From the NCBI GenBank assembly GCA_964587655.1, contig CAZPMT010000127.1:1-17036 (forward strand): 17,036 nucleotides of DNA, given 5' to 3'. Below are positions 1 through 7,123 of the stretch, in pieces. Every line of letters begins with the position of its first letter. Position 1 is the first letter of the stretch. The position numbers and the translations under genes were made by a program. The notes under the pieces were generated by a model. It had not been told where the DNA came from. It was given only the letters and a program-made list of their open reading frames with translations, and did not search any database. This DNA is from CAZPMT01 sp964587655 (GTDB lineage Bacteria > Hydrogenedentota > Hydrogenedentia > Hydrogenedentales > SLHB01).

Positions 1-515
1 GGGTCATTCGCCAGCGAACGTGCGATCGCCACGCGCTGCTGCTGGCCACCCGACAGTTCGAGCGGCTTATGGCGAAGACGGTCGCCGAGGCCCACAATCG
101 CGAGGAGTTCCGCGGCCTTGTCCATGGCGTCCTGTGTGCTCATACCCGCGAAGATCATCGGCAACGTGCAGTTTTCGAGGGCGGTCATGACGGGAATAAG
201 ATTGAAGGTCTGGAAGATGTAACCGATCTTGCGGCAGCGCAGCCAGGCAAGTTCATAAGCGTCCAGTCCGGAGATGTCCACCTCATCGATATAGACCTTT
301 CCGCCGGAGGGTTTGTCGAGTCCGCCGATCATGTTGAACAGGGTCGACTTGCCCGAGCCGCTCGGCCCCATGATCGAGATATACTCCCCCGTCCTGATCT
401 CCAAGGTGACCCCTTTCAATGCCATCAGGGTCTGTTTTCCCATCGCATATTCTTTCTTTACGTCGATGGTTTTCACAGCGTATTCGTGGCCGGCAAGGGT
501 CGAAGCATCCGCCAT
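1..515 (-). CDS. ABC transporter ATP-binding protein, MacB/LolD type (partial, C-terminus off the window)
   Basis: This is the cytoplasmic ATPase of an ABC transporter acting on the cell envelope. The 171 visible residues include a Walker A motif GPSGSGKST (residues 50-58), a Q-loop FQTFN at 101-105, and the signature LSGGQQQRVAIARS at 154-167. The Walker B and H-loop would lie beyond base 1. The phrase MGPSGSGKSTLFNMIGGLD is typical of the LolD/MacB/FtsE subfamily, which works with FtsX-fold permeases. The ATG at 515 is preceded by GAGGAG at a good distance. The gene follows its probable permease after 81 bp in the same direction. The visible part is intact. The subfamily call is firm. The substrate (lipoprotein, peptide, antimicrobial or other) cannot be told from the sequence. 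Confidence 0.95.
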   Translation of the reverse strand, partial: MADASTLAGHEYAVKTIDVKKEYAMGKQTLMALKGVTLEIRTGEYISIMGPSGSGKSTLFNMIGGLDKPSGGKVYIDEVDISGLDAYELAWLRCRKIGYIFQTFNLIPVMTALENCTLPMIFAGMSTQDAMDKAAELLAIVGLGDRLRHKPLELSGGQQQRVAIARSLAND

Positions 516-596
516 AACGCACTCCTCGTTTCGCACGCGGCCGCCAATAGGCGCGTGCAACAATTCTAGCCAGACACGCCGGATATCTCCAAGAAT

Positions 597-1232
597 CTAT
601 ATCTCGGTTCGCATCGCGTCAGCCGGCGGCATCCGGCCCGCGCGCCGCGCCGGGTAAATGGCGCCGATCACGGACAGTACCGCGCCTACGAGAATCGCCG
701 CCAGCAACCGCAGAAAGACCTGGCCCCATGGAACGACGTGGAGCAGATTCCCGTACTGGGCCATCCACGCAAGCAGCGACACAACCAATCCCAGCAACGC
801 GCCCGCGACACTGCCGACCGTCCCCAGGAACGCCGCTTCGATGAGAAACAGCTTCACCACAAACCAATCCAGCGCCCCGAGACACTTCATTGTGCCGATC
901 TCGCGAAACCGCTCCGTGACGCTCATGAGCATCGCGTTCGTAATCCCCACCGCGCAGACCAGCAGCGAAATCAGGATCAGCCAGAACTGCGTCGCCTTCC
1001 CGCTGACTGTCTCCGCGGCAACCTGCTCACCGGCGGCTTGCGCGGCCTGCGTCAGCACGCCGGATGTCATCACGGACGACAGAAAGGCGATCGTGAGGAC
1101 GATTCCCGCCAAGGTTATGGCCGAGCGCCAGATCCGGACTCGCAGACTCCTGACGGCGATCCTCACCGCTTCCCTGTTCGGGAGCTTGATCTGCCGTTTG
1201 ATCCCTGCGAGCCTCTTGGCGTCACCTGACAC
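597..1232 (-). CDS. Compact FtsX-fold ABC transporter permease
   Basis: Inner-membrane permease of the MacB/FtsX family, about 211 residues. TM1 is at about 38-57, followed by a loop of only about 24 residues. TM2 (about 82-103) runs into the cytoplasmic coupling region SVTERFREIGTMKCLGA, which is diagnostic of the family. TM3 (about 122-150) and TM4 (about 170-195) are followed by the terminal YPARRAGRMPPADAMR. MacB proteins usually carry a large periplasmic domain between TM1 and TM2, and this one has almost none. I chose the GTG at 1232 because AGGGAAGG sits seven bases upstream and the start falls four bases after the preceding stop. A TTG at 1268 would add 12 residues but overlap the upstream gene. 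It is coupled to the PqqD-like gene upstream and the ATPase downstream. Confidence 0.88.
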   Translation of the reverse strand: MSGDAKRLAGIKRQIKLPNREAVRIAVRSLRVRIWRSAITLAGIVLTIAFLSSVMTSGVLTQAAQAAGEQVAAETVSGKATQFWLILISLLVCAVGITNAMLMSVTERFREIGTMKCLGALDWFVVKLFLIEAAFLGTVGSVAGALLGLVVSLLAWMAQYGNLLHVVPWGQVFLRLLAAILVGAVLSVIGAIYPARRAGRMPPADAMRTEI

Positions 1233-1236
1233 GGCG

Positions 1237-1617
1237 TCACCTTCCCTTGCCGGACACGCGGACTTCAAATCCCACCAGACCGCGCCGGCCCAGCGTGTCC
1301 ATGTACCTTAGCACCGACACTTCGGATTCCTTCCGGCTTAACCGGAACTCGCGCGCCACGTACGCAATGATCTCGGCCACGGTTCTCCTGCCGTCCACCT
1401 GTCGGGCGACCTTTGTACCCGTTTCGTCCAAGAGGAGTTCCGACATTTTCGGAACCGCGAAGAACTTCCGCAGCAGCCGTATAGCCCGATTCCCGGCCTT
1501 TTCGTATACCACCATCATGCACCCGGTGTCCAGTTCAGTCATACGCACCGCCGGATTCACATGCGGCACGGATTCGAGCATGTCCTGTCGCGAGAGTCTG
1601 GGGCGCCGTGAGAGCAT
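1237..1617 (-). CDS. PqqD-family protein (RRE-like winged helix)
   Basis: This is a 126-residue protein whose C-terminal two thirds match the PqqD fold. A beta-rich stretch is at about 28-62, LDETG at 63-67, DGRRTVAEI at 75-83, and a final helix-turn RYMDTLGRRGLVGFE at 104-118. In PqqD and RiPP recognition elements this fold binds a peptide substrate and presents it to a modifying enzyme. No radical SAM enzyme or obvious precursor peptide is present here. The gene sits 23 bp after a hypothetical gene and directly before the FtsX-type permease, so it is probably an adaptor or chaperone of that ABC system. The N-terminal 25 residues are an extension lacking a signal peptide. The ATG at 1617 has AGGA upstream. 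The fold is assigned with good confidence; the function is inferred. Confidence 0.82.
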   Translation of the reverse strand: MLSRRPRLSRQDMLESVPHVNPAVRMTELDTGCMMVVYEKAGNRAIRLLRKFFAVPKMSELLLDETGTKVARQVDGRRTVAEIIAYVAREFRLSRKESEVSVLRYMDTLGRRGLVGFEVRVSGKGR

Positions 1618-1640
1618 CAGATCCTACCATATGCAACCGG

Positions 1641-2534
1641 TCATGGAACCTTGACCGTATCCGCCACCTCATCCGGCAACCCGTCCCGTCCGCCGGCGGC
1701 CATGACCACGAACGCCTTGTCTTCCTCAGGGCAATGCCAGAGTACGCCTGCGACCTTGTCGCGCCGCAGGAAGCCGCGTCCGGTTACGGTTGCCGCAAAG
1801 CGCACAGCCCGATGCTCGCGAAAGGAACCCTCGTTTTTTTCCACCGGGCCGCGCCGCGACACACGCATCAGTTTTATCAGTTCTTCCGGCCATGCGTCCA
1901 GCGCCGCCTTCTCCATCCATTGAGAAGCAAGCGCCCAGCGCTCGACCCGCAGCCAGGATCGCCCGGCGGACCTGAACAGAAAGCGGAGTCTTCCCGGAGC
2001 AAGGTCCGCTTGCGCCAGATTATAGGGGGCAGGAACGGAAAAGGCAAAACCGTAAACGGACCACAAGGCCCACCCGTCATTGGAATGGTCCGTCATCGAA
2101 CCCATTATCCGCCGGGCCAGAGAACGATCGGCCTCACCCGCCGGAAAAAGGATTTCCATGAGAACCATCCGGCCGCAGCCGCGACAATACGAGACCAGAC
2201 CGTGTGCGTCCCGTTTGGAGCTCCAGGCGAATGGCACAACCGCTTTCTCTTCCCGCAAGCGTTTTGGAAGGGTCTCGGGATCTAGGCGGTCAAAGTGGAC
2301 GGTCCCCTTGGAAGCCCTTGTGAGCGACCGCTGGTAGCGGCGAAGCAGGCCTTCAAGGTCCGCGGCCTTCCGCTTGGGGCGCGTCCAGCGGATCTGGAGC
2401 CGCATTTCGCGCCCGTCGTCGAGGCATGCATATCCCTCATCATGGGCGCCGTGATACGCACTCAACTCCCACGAGGCGGGCACGCTAATCCCAATGCCCT
2501 GCCAGCCAAATCCTGTGACGGACTCCGTTTCCAT
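1641..2534 (-). CDS. Hypothetical protein with an internal two-fold repeat
   Basis: I do not recognise a named family. The 297-residue product appears to be two related halves. Half one has GISVPASWELSAY (15-27), then MRLQIRW (44-50) and a strand after Cys117/Cys120. Half two has AFSVPAPYNLAQA (164-176), then SWLRVERW (193-200) and a late WHCPEE strand. Each half looks like a beta-sheet domain starting with the 'f.VP..w.l' pattern seen in small beta/alpha domains. There is no signal peptide or membrane segment, so it is probably cytoplasmic. It lies 23 bp upstream of the PqqD-like gene and is probably co-transcribed with the ABC transporter genes. No convincing Shine-Dalgarno precedes the ATG at 2534. 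I have an unverified impression that this gene order recurs in planctomycete-like genomes. Confidence 0.8.
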   Translation of the reverse strand: METESVTGFGWQGIGISVPASWELSAYHGAHDEGYACLDDGREMRLQIRWTRPKRKAADLEGLLRRYQRSLTRASKGTVHFDRLDPETLPKRLREEKAVVPFAWSSKRDAHGLVSYCRGCGRMVLMEILFPAGEADRSLARRIMGSMTDHSNDGWALWSVYGFAFSVPAPYNLAQADLAPGRLRFLFRSAGRSWLRVERWALASQWMEKAALDAWPEELIKLMRVSRRGPVEKNEGSFREHRAVRFAATVTGRGFLRRDKVAGVLWHCPEEDKAFVVMAAGGRDGLPDEVADTVKVP

Positions 2535-2599
2535 TGGAGGACACTTAGGTTAGAAGGAGTTGTTCGAGATCGCGCGGCAGGGGCAATCCCACAGCCCGG

Positions 2600-3334
2600 T
2601 CAGAAGCGGCGTACACGCTGCAGCGGCGACTGAGATCCGCCAGGTGCACCCTTAGTTTCCTTCTTCTTTTTCTTCGTCTCTTTGGCGGGCTTTTCTTCGA
2701 CTTCTTGTCCGGTGACGGACGCCCAGGTCCGCTTGAACCATCCGCCCCTGGCCTTTTGCTCTTCGGCAGCCACGGTGCGCTTCACGGTCTCATCCACCGG
2801 CAGCCACTCGCCGTTGACGTTCTCCTCGGACTTGGTGGCCACGAACATGCTGCCCACGCGCACCCACTTTCCGTTGCGCAACTCATACGTGGCCGTTTCG
2901 GAACCCGTATCCCGCAGGAAGTTCGCATCTTGTTCAGCTTCACCGCGCTTGCGGTGCAACCGGGTAGTGTATCGTTGCTTGGCCACGGTCACGTCGGCGA
3001 TATAGGGCACGCTGCTGGACTCCTTTTCCTGCATTGTAACCTTCAGACCGTCGCTCCCTTCCGGATAGACGTCATAACGCGTGAAGAAAGAGGGATTACG
3101 CCTCGTGACCTGCGCACGGCCCGCGAGGCCGGCGGCGACGGCGGCATCGACCTCGCCCGCCACAATCGCCTTCAACTCATTCTCGCGGTCTTGGGCCGTC
3201 TTCTGAACGGAGTCCGCTTCCACCGCGCCGCTGGGTTGGGGTTTCTCGTGATGGAACAAGCCCAACCGGGCACACGAAACCATCATTAGCATAACCAGTG
3301 CCGCGGCCGCAATACGACCCGTAATGCGTGTCAT
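2600..3334 (-). CDS. Putative lipoprotein with a Lys-rich tail, function unknown
   Basis: The 244-residue product begins with a basic N-terminus and a hydrophobic stretch ending MLMMVSC, so Cys21 is a plausible lipidation site. The -3 residue is Met rather than Leu/Val, so the lipobox is not canonical. A helical region (about 35-75) precedes a beta-rich middle that repeatedly mentions processed-looking strands such as RNGKWVRVGSMFV. The last 40 residues contain KETKKKKKETK. I chose the ATG at 3334 because AGGAGG lies six bases upstream; a second ATG at 3337 is adjacent. A longer open frame extends to 3520 but adds a Cys-rich stretch with no signal features and overlaps the upstream gene. It lies 103 bp downstream of the zinc-ribbon membrane gene. 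Function is unknown; envelope location is inferred. Confidence 0.8.
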   Translation of the reverse strand: MTRITGRIAAAALVMLMMVSCARLGLFHHEKPQPSGAVEADSVQKTAQDRENELKAIVAGEVDAAVAAGLAGRAQVTRRNPSFFTRYDVYPEGSDGLKVTMQEKESSSVPYIADVTVAKQRYTTRLHRKRGEAEQDANFLRDTGSETATYELRNGKWVRVGSMFVATKSEENVNGEWLPVDETVKRTVAAEEQKARGGWFKRTWASVTGQEVEEKPAKETKKKKKETKGAPGGSQSPLQRVRRF

Positions 3335-3406
3335 CATAACCCTCCTGGCATTGCTCTCATTCGTTCGCGCACAAGAAAACGCCCTGCCGAACAGGCATTG
3401 CCGGAC

Positions 3407-3415
3407 ATGATAGCA
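3407..3415 (-). promoter_or_regulatory. Candidate extended -10 promoter for the lipoprotein gene
   Basis: On the minus strand the sequence reads TGC TATCAT. This is a 5-of-6 match to TATAAT with the TGn extension directly upstream. It falls in the 103-bp gap ahead of the lipoprotein gene and gives a leader of about 65 bases. No good -35 hexamer is present at 16-18 bp. It could let the lower genes be transcribed independently of the upstream promoter. Confidence 0.3.
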
Positions 3416-3437
3416 CAGAACACGCGCCCCGCACACG

Positions 3438-4517
3438 CTACAGCATGCTGATGCCGCCGTCGACGGACAGCTTGAAACGGCGAGGGAGGCCGCCTGAAGA
3501 CTTCCGAAGCGGATCCTCAAACGTCACGCCGTCCTCCGAAATCCGTTTGACGTCAAAACGGTTCTTCACCTTGCCTCCCTCTCTATAAACGATATTCTCA
3601 GGCTGCTGGCCAGGGTACGTGATCCGAAGGACGACCTGCCGCGCGCCCGCATCAAGACTCACGATAGACATCTTGTATATCACGAGTTCGCGCGTGACCT
3701 CTTCCCTCAAGTCCTTAAGCGCGGCGCTCGCCGGGTCCGCATCAAGCGATTGACTCACAAGATTCGAGGCCTCATCCAGCATCGTCCGGTTCCACGGAAC
3801 CGCGTTCAACAGGGCGTTAACCTCTTTCCGGACCTGCTCGCGCGCACGGTCGAGCACTTGGCGGTTTTCGGTGGAGTCGTTCTGTGATACCGCGCCGACC
3901 GCAGCCCGTAGCGCGTCAATCGCCGGGCCGTTGCGATTTAGAATCGCTACGGCCGGGTTGTCGACTGAGATTACCGGCTTTGCGTTTCTCCCTGCAAGAT
4001 AGCCGGCTATCCACCCTTTCGCCGCCATTCCCACGAAGGACAACACAACCAAGCCAACGAGGATAACCGCCGTCCACGCCACGCGACGCCCAAAACCAGA
4101 CTGATGCCGAACCATCGAGGAGCGCCGGGACGACGAGCCAGCGAATTGGGACACCTCGATCTTCCGATCTTCGAGCGCGGTCGCGGCCTCCAGAAGGGGT
4201 TTAGCTTCGACCGGCCGCTCTTTCCCTCGCCAGAACTGGTACCACCGACGGGGAGATTCCTCCTTGCGCGTGAGGGCCGTCAACTCCTCCTGCCGAAACG
4301 CTTCAATCGCGTCGAGGACCTCGCCCCCGATCGCATACGTGGTGGTGCTTTGGCCGCCCAGGTCGTCCACCGTCAGTCTGCGGTTCTCATCCTTGGGCCG
4401 CCCCACCGGCTCGCCGCAATAACGGCATTTTGTGGCAAGGACGCTGATGCGCATGCGGCAGGTGGGACATAGCCGGAGTTTTTCGCCGTACTCATCTTGA
4501 GACGTTTCAGTCGGCAC
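3438..4517 (-). CDS. Zinc-ribbon single-pass membrane protein, function unknown
   Basis: The 359-residue product starts with a four-cysteine zinc ribbon, CPTC (17-20) and CRYC (31-34), in the cytoplasm. A polar linker of about 110 residues follows, then one transmembrane segment at about 147-167 (VAWTAVILVGLVVLSFVGMA). The rest is an extracytoplasmic domain, part alpha-helical (about 190-275) and part beta (about 285-359). Zinc-ribbon plus one TM segment plus a periplasmic domain is a common design of uncharacterised envelope proteins. The start is GTG at 4517 with GGGGAG about nine bases upstream. It is the first gene of the minus-strand run and shares the divergent region with the HEAT-repeat gene. 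No catalytic motif is visible. It is followed by the lipoprotein gene, a possible partner across the envelope. Confidence 0.82.
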   Translation of the reverse strand: MPTETSQDEYGEKLRLCPTCRMRISVLATKCRYCGEPVGRPKDENRRLTVDDLGGQSTTTYAIGGEVLDAIEAFRQEELTALTRKEESPRRWYQFWRGKERPVEAKPLLEAATALEDRKIEVSQFAGSSSRRSSMVRHQSGFGRRVAWTAVILVGLVVLSFVGMAAKGWIAGYLAGRNAKPVISVDNPAVAILNRNGPAIDALRAAVGAVSQNDSTENRQVLDRAREQVRKEVNALLNAVPWNRTMLDEASNLVSQSLDADPASAALKDLREEVTRELVIYKMSIVSLDAGARQVVLRITYPGQQPENIVYREGGKVKNRFDVKRISEDGVTFEDPLRKSSGGLPRRFKLSVDGGISML

Positions 4518-4546
4518 AGTACTCTCCCCAAACTACCACCGAGTTT

Positions 4547-4575
4547 ATAGTACCCAATGGCGTCATGGATTGCAA
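4547..4575 (-). promoter_or_regulatory. Candidate sigma70-like promoter for the minus-strand run
   Basis: The minus strand carries TTGCAA (4570-4575), a 17-bp spacer, and TACTAT (4547-4552). Each hexamer matches four of six consensus bases. TATAAA overlaps just downstream as an alternative -10. The site lies 30 bp before the GTG of the zinc-ribbon gene, leaving a leader of about 20 bases that contains the Shine-Dalgarno. The spacing is ideal but the hexamers are only moderate. Confidence 0.4.
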
Positions 4576-4830
4576 TGCTTTTCGCCGTCCCGCCAGGTTC
4601 CAAGGAATCGTTAGGCTACAGCCTTCAGCCTACGGCCTCCGAATTGCGGCAGCCGTTTCTTTTCTGCGAGAATACCGGGCACAGTACGATTAAGATGGAA
4701 TCGTCTTCTTGACGCCTCGGTCGCTTCGACGAAGCCGAGCGCATCCTTGATGCTCGGCGAGGAAGCCTTGCGCGCGCGCACGGTTCCGAATCGAGGATGT
4801 CGGGTAGGCAAAGCCTGGAGGAGCAGAAAC
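4576..4830. other. Divergent intergenic stretch with short inverted repeats
   Basis: No gene is visible between the zinc-ribbon gene and the HEAT-repeat gene. The stretch holds TAGGCT (4612-4617) facing AGCCTA (4627-4632). It also holds a bulged hairpin at 4734-4758: GCCGAG pairs with CTCGGC, and CATC pairs with GATG, around a CTT loop. A TTGACG at 4709-4714 has no matching -10, so I could not place a plus-strand promoter with confidence. The reading frame is open upstream of 4831 but has no start with a ribosome binding site. Confidence 0.5.
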
Positions 4831-5691
4831 ATGAAAGACAATGCGCGAAAAGGGGACAGTGTGGAGTTGAAGATCCTTGGGGATACGCCTTCATGGGAGT
4901 GGCCGGAAGATGCCGGAGAAACGCTCCTGAGGATTCTCCACAGCGATCAGGTGGGGAAATCCGACCGTCTTCTCGCTGTAGAGTTGGCGGGCGATTTCGT
5001 TGTCGTCAACGACGACCTTGTGGATGCATTGCTATCGATCCTCTGTAACGGCGACGAGTCAGACGAACTGCGGGGCAGGGCGGCGATCTCGCTTGGGCCG
5101 GCCCTTGAACAAGCCGATATTGAAGAGTTTGAAGACCCAGATGACGTGCCGATTAGCGAACGGATGTTCCGCAGGATTCAGAAGACGCTACCCAGCCTCT
5201 ATGTGGATGCGGGCGTTCCTAAGACGGTGCGGCGGCGGATTCTCGAGGCGTCCGTGCGCGCCCCGCAAGACTGGCACGTGAATGCGGTGCGCGCCGCTTA
5301 CTCGAGCGGCGACGATGATTGGCGGCTGACCGCCGTTTTTTGCATGGAGTACGTTCGCGGATTCGATGACCAGATCCTCGAATCGCTGGACAGCAAGAAT
5401 CCGGACGTTCACTACCATGCGGTGTGCGCGGCCGGCAATTGGCAAGTCGATGCGGCCTGGCCGCACATTGCCGCACTGCTCACTTCGCGAAAAACCGACA
5501 AGCCCCTGCTGATTGCCGCCATCGAGGCGGTAGCCAGTATCCGTCCGCGGAAGGCTCTGGACATCCTCTGCAATCTCATGCACTCCAAGGACGAGGACAT
5601 TGCCGAGGCCGTTTCACTGGCTATGGCCATGGCCGACGAGCCATTGGATGACGAAGACGATGAATCCCCCCGCCCGCATATCGGCCATTAA
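4831..5691 (+). CDS. HEAT-repeat protein, conserved uncharacterised
   Basis: The 286-residue acidic product is almost entirely helical, with repeated paired helices typical of HEAT/PBS-lyase-type repeats. Examples are SDRLLAVELAGDF near residue 45, DELRGRAAISLGPAL near 80, TVRRRILEASVRAP near 135, DPDVHYHAVCAAGNW-like helices near 190, and DKPLLIAAIEAVASI near 225. Such solenoids bind proteins; no enzymatic motif is seen. The sequence style (a WEWPEDAG opening, EDPDDVPISER in the middle) resembles a conserved uncharacterised family that I recall from several phyla. The ATG at 4831 has GGAGGAG seven bases upstream. An in-frame TTG at 4747 adds 28 residues without a ribosome site. It is followed after 39 bp by another gene in the same direction, probably one operon. 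Confidence 0.88.
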   Translation: MKDNARKGDSVELKILGDTPSWEWPEDAGETLLRILHSDQVGKSDRLLAVELAGDFVVVNDDLVDALLSILCNGDESDELRGRAAISLGPALEQADIEEFEDPDDVPISERMFRRIQKTLPSLYVDAGVPKTVRRRILEASVRAPQDWHVNAVRAAYSSGDDDWRLTAVFCMEYVRGFDDQILESLDSKNPDVHYHAVCAAGNWQVDAAWPHIAALLTSRKTDKPLLIAAIEAVASIRPRKALDILCNLMHSKDEDIAEAVSLAMAMADEPLDDEDDESPRPHIGH

Positions 5692-5730
5692 TACGCGCGG
5701 ACGAGACCGGGTTGATGGAGAAGAGGGACT

Positions 5731-6795
5731 ATGGCGTTTCGATTGGGTGAATTCGTGGTTTACGGCGAACTTCGCAATACGCGCCATTACGAAACGTTCG
5801 GCGTGATCGTTTTGCGCGGAGACGCGCCGGGGCAGGAAACGGTACTGCGCATCGAGTTGACAGGAAACTGTGGGCGCGACCTGCAAGGGAAGTTTTTCCG
5901 TTTCACGCCCGGCGAGAACGACAAGGGGGACGCCGTCTTCCGCATGAAAGAGCATCGTGGTTTTCAGGATCGTCAGATTGGGCCGACTGGTACAATGACC
6001 GCGCAGGGTTGGGTGCGAACCTTGCCATGCTCCGCCGCTGAGTTCATGCGGCGCGCGGAACTGGGCGAACCTCCGCCGACCGAATGGAAAAACCGCCTGT
6101 ATCTGGAATGGTATGGCCAAAACGGCCGCGTCGTTGTGGAAATGGCCGACGCCATTGTCGAGGAGTGCATACGCGAGCCTGAGGGAGAAGGCGACGAAGG
6201 AGAATGGACGCCTCTCCCCAATCTGGCCATACCACCTTTGACGGACGCGCGTCCGACACATGGACCGGATATCACGGTCTTTCGCGTGGACGACGGAGTG
6301 CACGTTGAGCACTGGACTCCCTCCCTTGAATCAGCCAGCCCGGAAGAAGAGAGATCGATCCCGGATGCGTTGCAGAGAGATCTCGACGAGCAAGCAGCCG
6401 CCATAGATCGTACGATCCACGAGGATGGCGATACGCCGGACGACGGCATGCAAGAAATCGAACTGATTGACCATTGCCTGGAGCACTGCACGGGGATGAC
6501 GATGGCCACATTCTTGGCGGATGTGGGCCAACTGCCGCGACCGGAGGAGCTTGACGAAGAAGAGGTCGAGTCACAGCTCAAGGCCCTGCTCGCACAACTG
6601 GCCATTATCGGCGTGGCGCTGGACGTTTGTGAACACTTCACACCGCGCGACTGTTACCGCTTGCTGCTCGACAAGATCTTGCAGGAAGCAACCGCGTATC
6701 TGGAACTCGTGGGCACGGGCTGGGTGCAGCATGTGGCGACCCATGAATACTGTGCGGCCTGCGAAGCCGAGTTCGACGAAACCCAGGAGCCGTAA
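5731..6795 (+). CDS. Conserved-looking hypothetical protein
   Basis: I do not recognise a named family. The 354-residue product is acidic and has no signal peptide or membrane segment. An N-terminal beta-rich part (about 1-145) opens AFRLGEFVVYGELRNTRH and includes NRLYLEWYGQNGRVVVEM. A low-complexity acidic linker follows (about 150-260). The helical C-terminus contains QLAIIGVALDVCEHF, DCYRLLLDKIL and GTGWVQHVATHEYCAACEAEF, ending with a lone CxxC pair. The C-terminal block has the look of a conserved domain. The ATG at 5731 has AGAGGG a few bases upstream. It follows the HEAT-repeat gene by 39 bp and is probably co-transcribed, so the two may act together. Function cannot be stated. Confidence 0.85.
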   Translation: MAFRLGEFVVYGELRNTRHYETFGVIVLRGDAPGQETVLRIELTGNCGRDLQGKFFRFTPGENDKGDAVFRMKEHRGFQDRQIGPTGTMTAQGWVRTLPCSAAEFMRRAELGEPPPTEWKNRLYLEWYGQNGRVVVEMADAIVEECIREPEGEGDEGEWTPLPNLAIPPLTDARPTHGPDITVFRVDDGVHVEHWTPSLESASPEEERSIPDALQRDLDEQAAAIDRTIHEDGDTPDDGMQEIELIDHCLEHCTGMTMATFLADVGQLPRPEELDEEEVESQLKALLAQLAIIGVALDVCEHFTPRDCYRLLLDKILQEATAYLELVGTGWVQHVATHEYCAACEAEFDETQEP

Positions 6796-6932
6796 TGACG
6801 ACGCCGCTTACGCGTGAGCAACAGGCGTGGCGATGGCGGGGTCGTGTTGCGGCCAAAGTCAGTTGGAGGCAGAGAGGACAACCTCCGAGTTTGAGACGCT
6901 ATGCACCTGATAGGCACAGGCAGCCGCGGTAA
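6795..6932 (+). CDS. Possible small basic protein of 45 residues, translationally coupled
   Basis: The ATG overlaps the last base of the preceding stop codon (TAATG), and AGGAG sits five bases upstream, the classic arrangement for translational coupling. The 45-residue product opens MTTPLTREQQAWRWRGR and is strongly basic (12 Arg and one Lys against one Glu and one Asp). It has Trp-rich positions, no hydrophobic segment and no cysteine. I recognise no family. It could be a real small partner of the preceding gene, or a degraded or chance frame in what is otherwise a 328-bp gap between convergent genes. Confidence 0.35.
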   Translation: MTTPLTREQQAWRWRGRVAAKVSWRQRGQPPSLRRYAPDRHRQPR

Positions 6933-7033
6933 GCCAGCCCGCAGGACTTTTCGCAATCGGGTGTCTCCGTGTTCTGGAAACAGCAGAATCGAGATTAGGA
7001 CGCCTCGTAGAAATGCACAACGTGCTGAAGCTT

Positions 7034-7065
7034 TCGCCTCAAAGGCGAGGGTTTTGACCCTCTCC
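7034..7065. terminator. Hairpin cluster between convergent genes (possible bidirectional terminator)
   Basis: Two hairpins overlap by two bases. The first pairs TCGCCT with AGGCGA around CAA (7034-7048). The second pairs GAGGGT with ACCCTC around TTTG (7047-7062) and gains two more pairs across a mismatch out to 7065. They lie between the plus-strand operon and the 3' end of the giant minus-strand gene. There is no clear U-tract on either strand, so factor-independent termination is uncertain. The two helices compete for the shared bases. Confidence 0.35.
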
Positions 7066-7123
7066 AGGTGTGACAATAAACTGTAACTGCCCCTTGTAAT
7101 CTGTTATCCCGCCGGGCGCGGCG

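Noticed and set aside
69..569. Plus-strand frame of 166 codons at the left edge
   Set aside because: It lies opposite the ABC ATPase, whose Walker A, Q-loop and signature motifs are unmistakable on the minus strand.
3335..3520. N-terminal extension of the lipoprotein frame by 62 residues
   Set aside because: The extension overlaps the upstream gene and has no ribosome site, whereas the ATG at 3334 has AGGAGG and is followed by a lipoprotein-like signal.
5614..6641. Long minus-strand frames opposite the 354-residue hypothetical gene
   Set aside because: Their translations are rich in Ser/Arg/Cys. The plus frame has a start with a ribosome site, operon spacing and a domain-like C-terminus.
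6795..6932. The small basic ORF as a precursor peptide for the PqqD-like protein
   Set aside because: It is more than 5 kb away on the other strand, has no leader/core layout and no cysteines, so there is no reason to link them.
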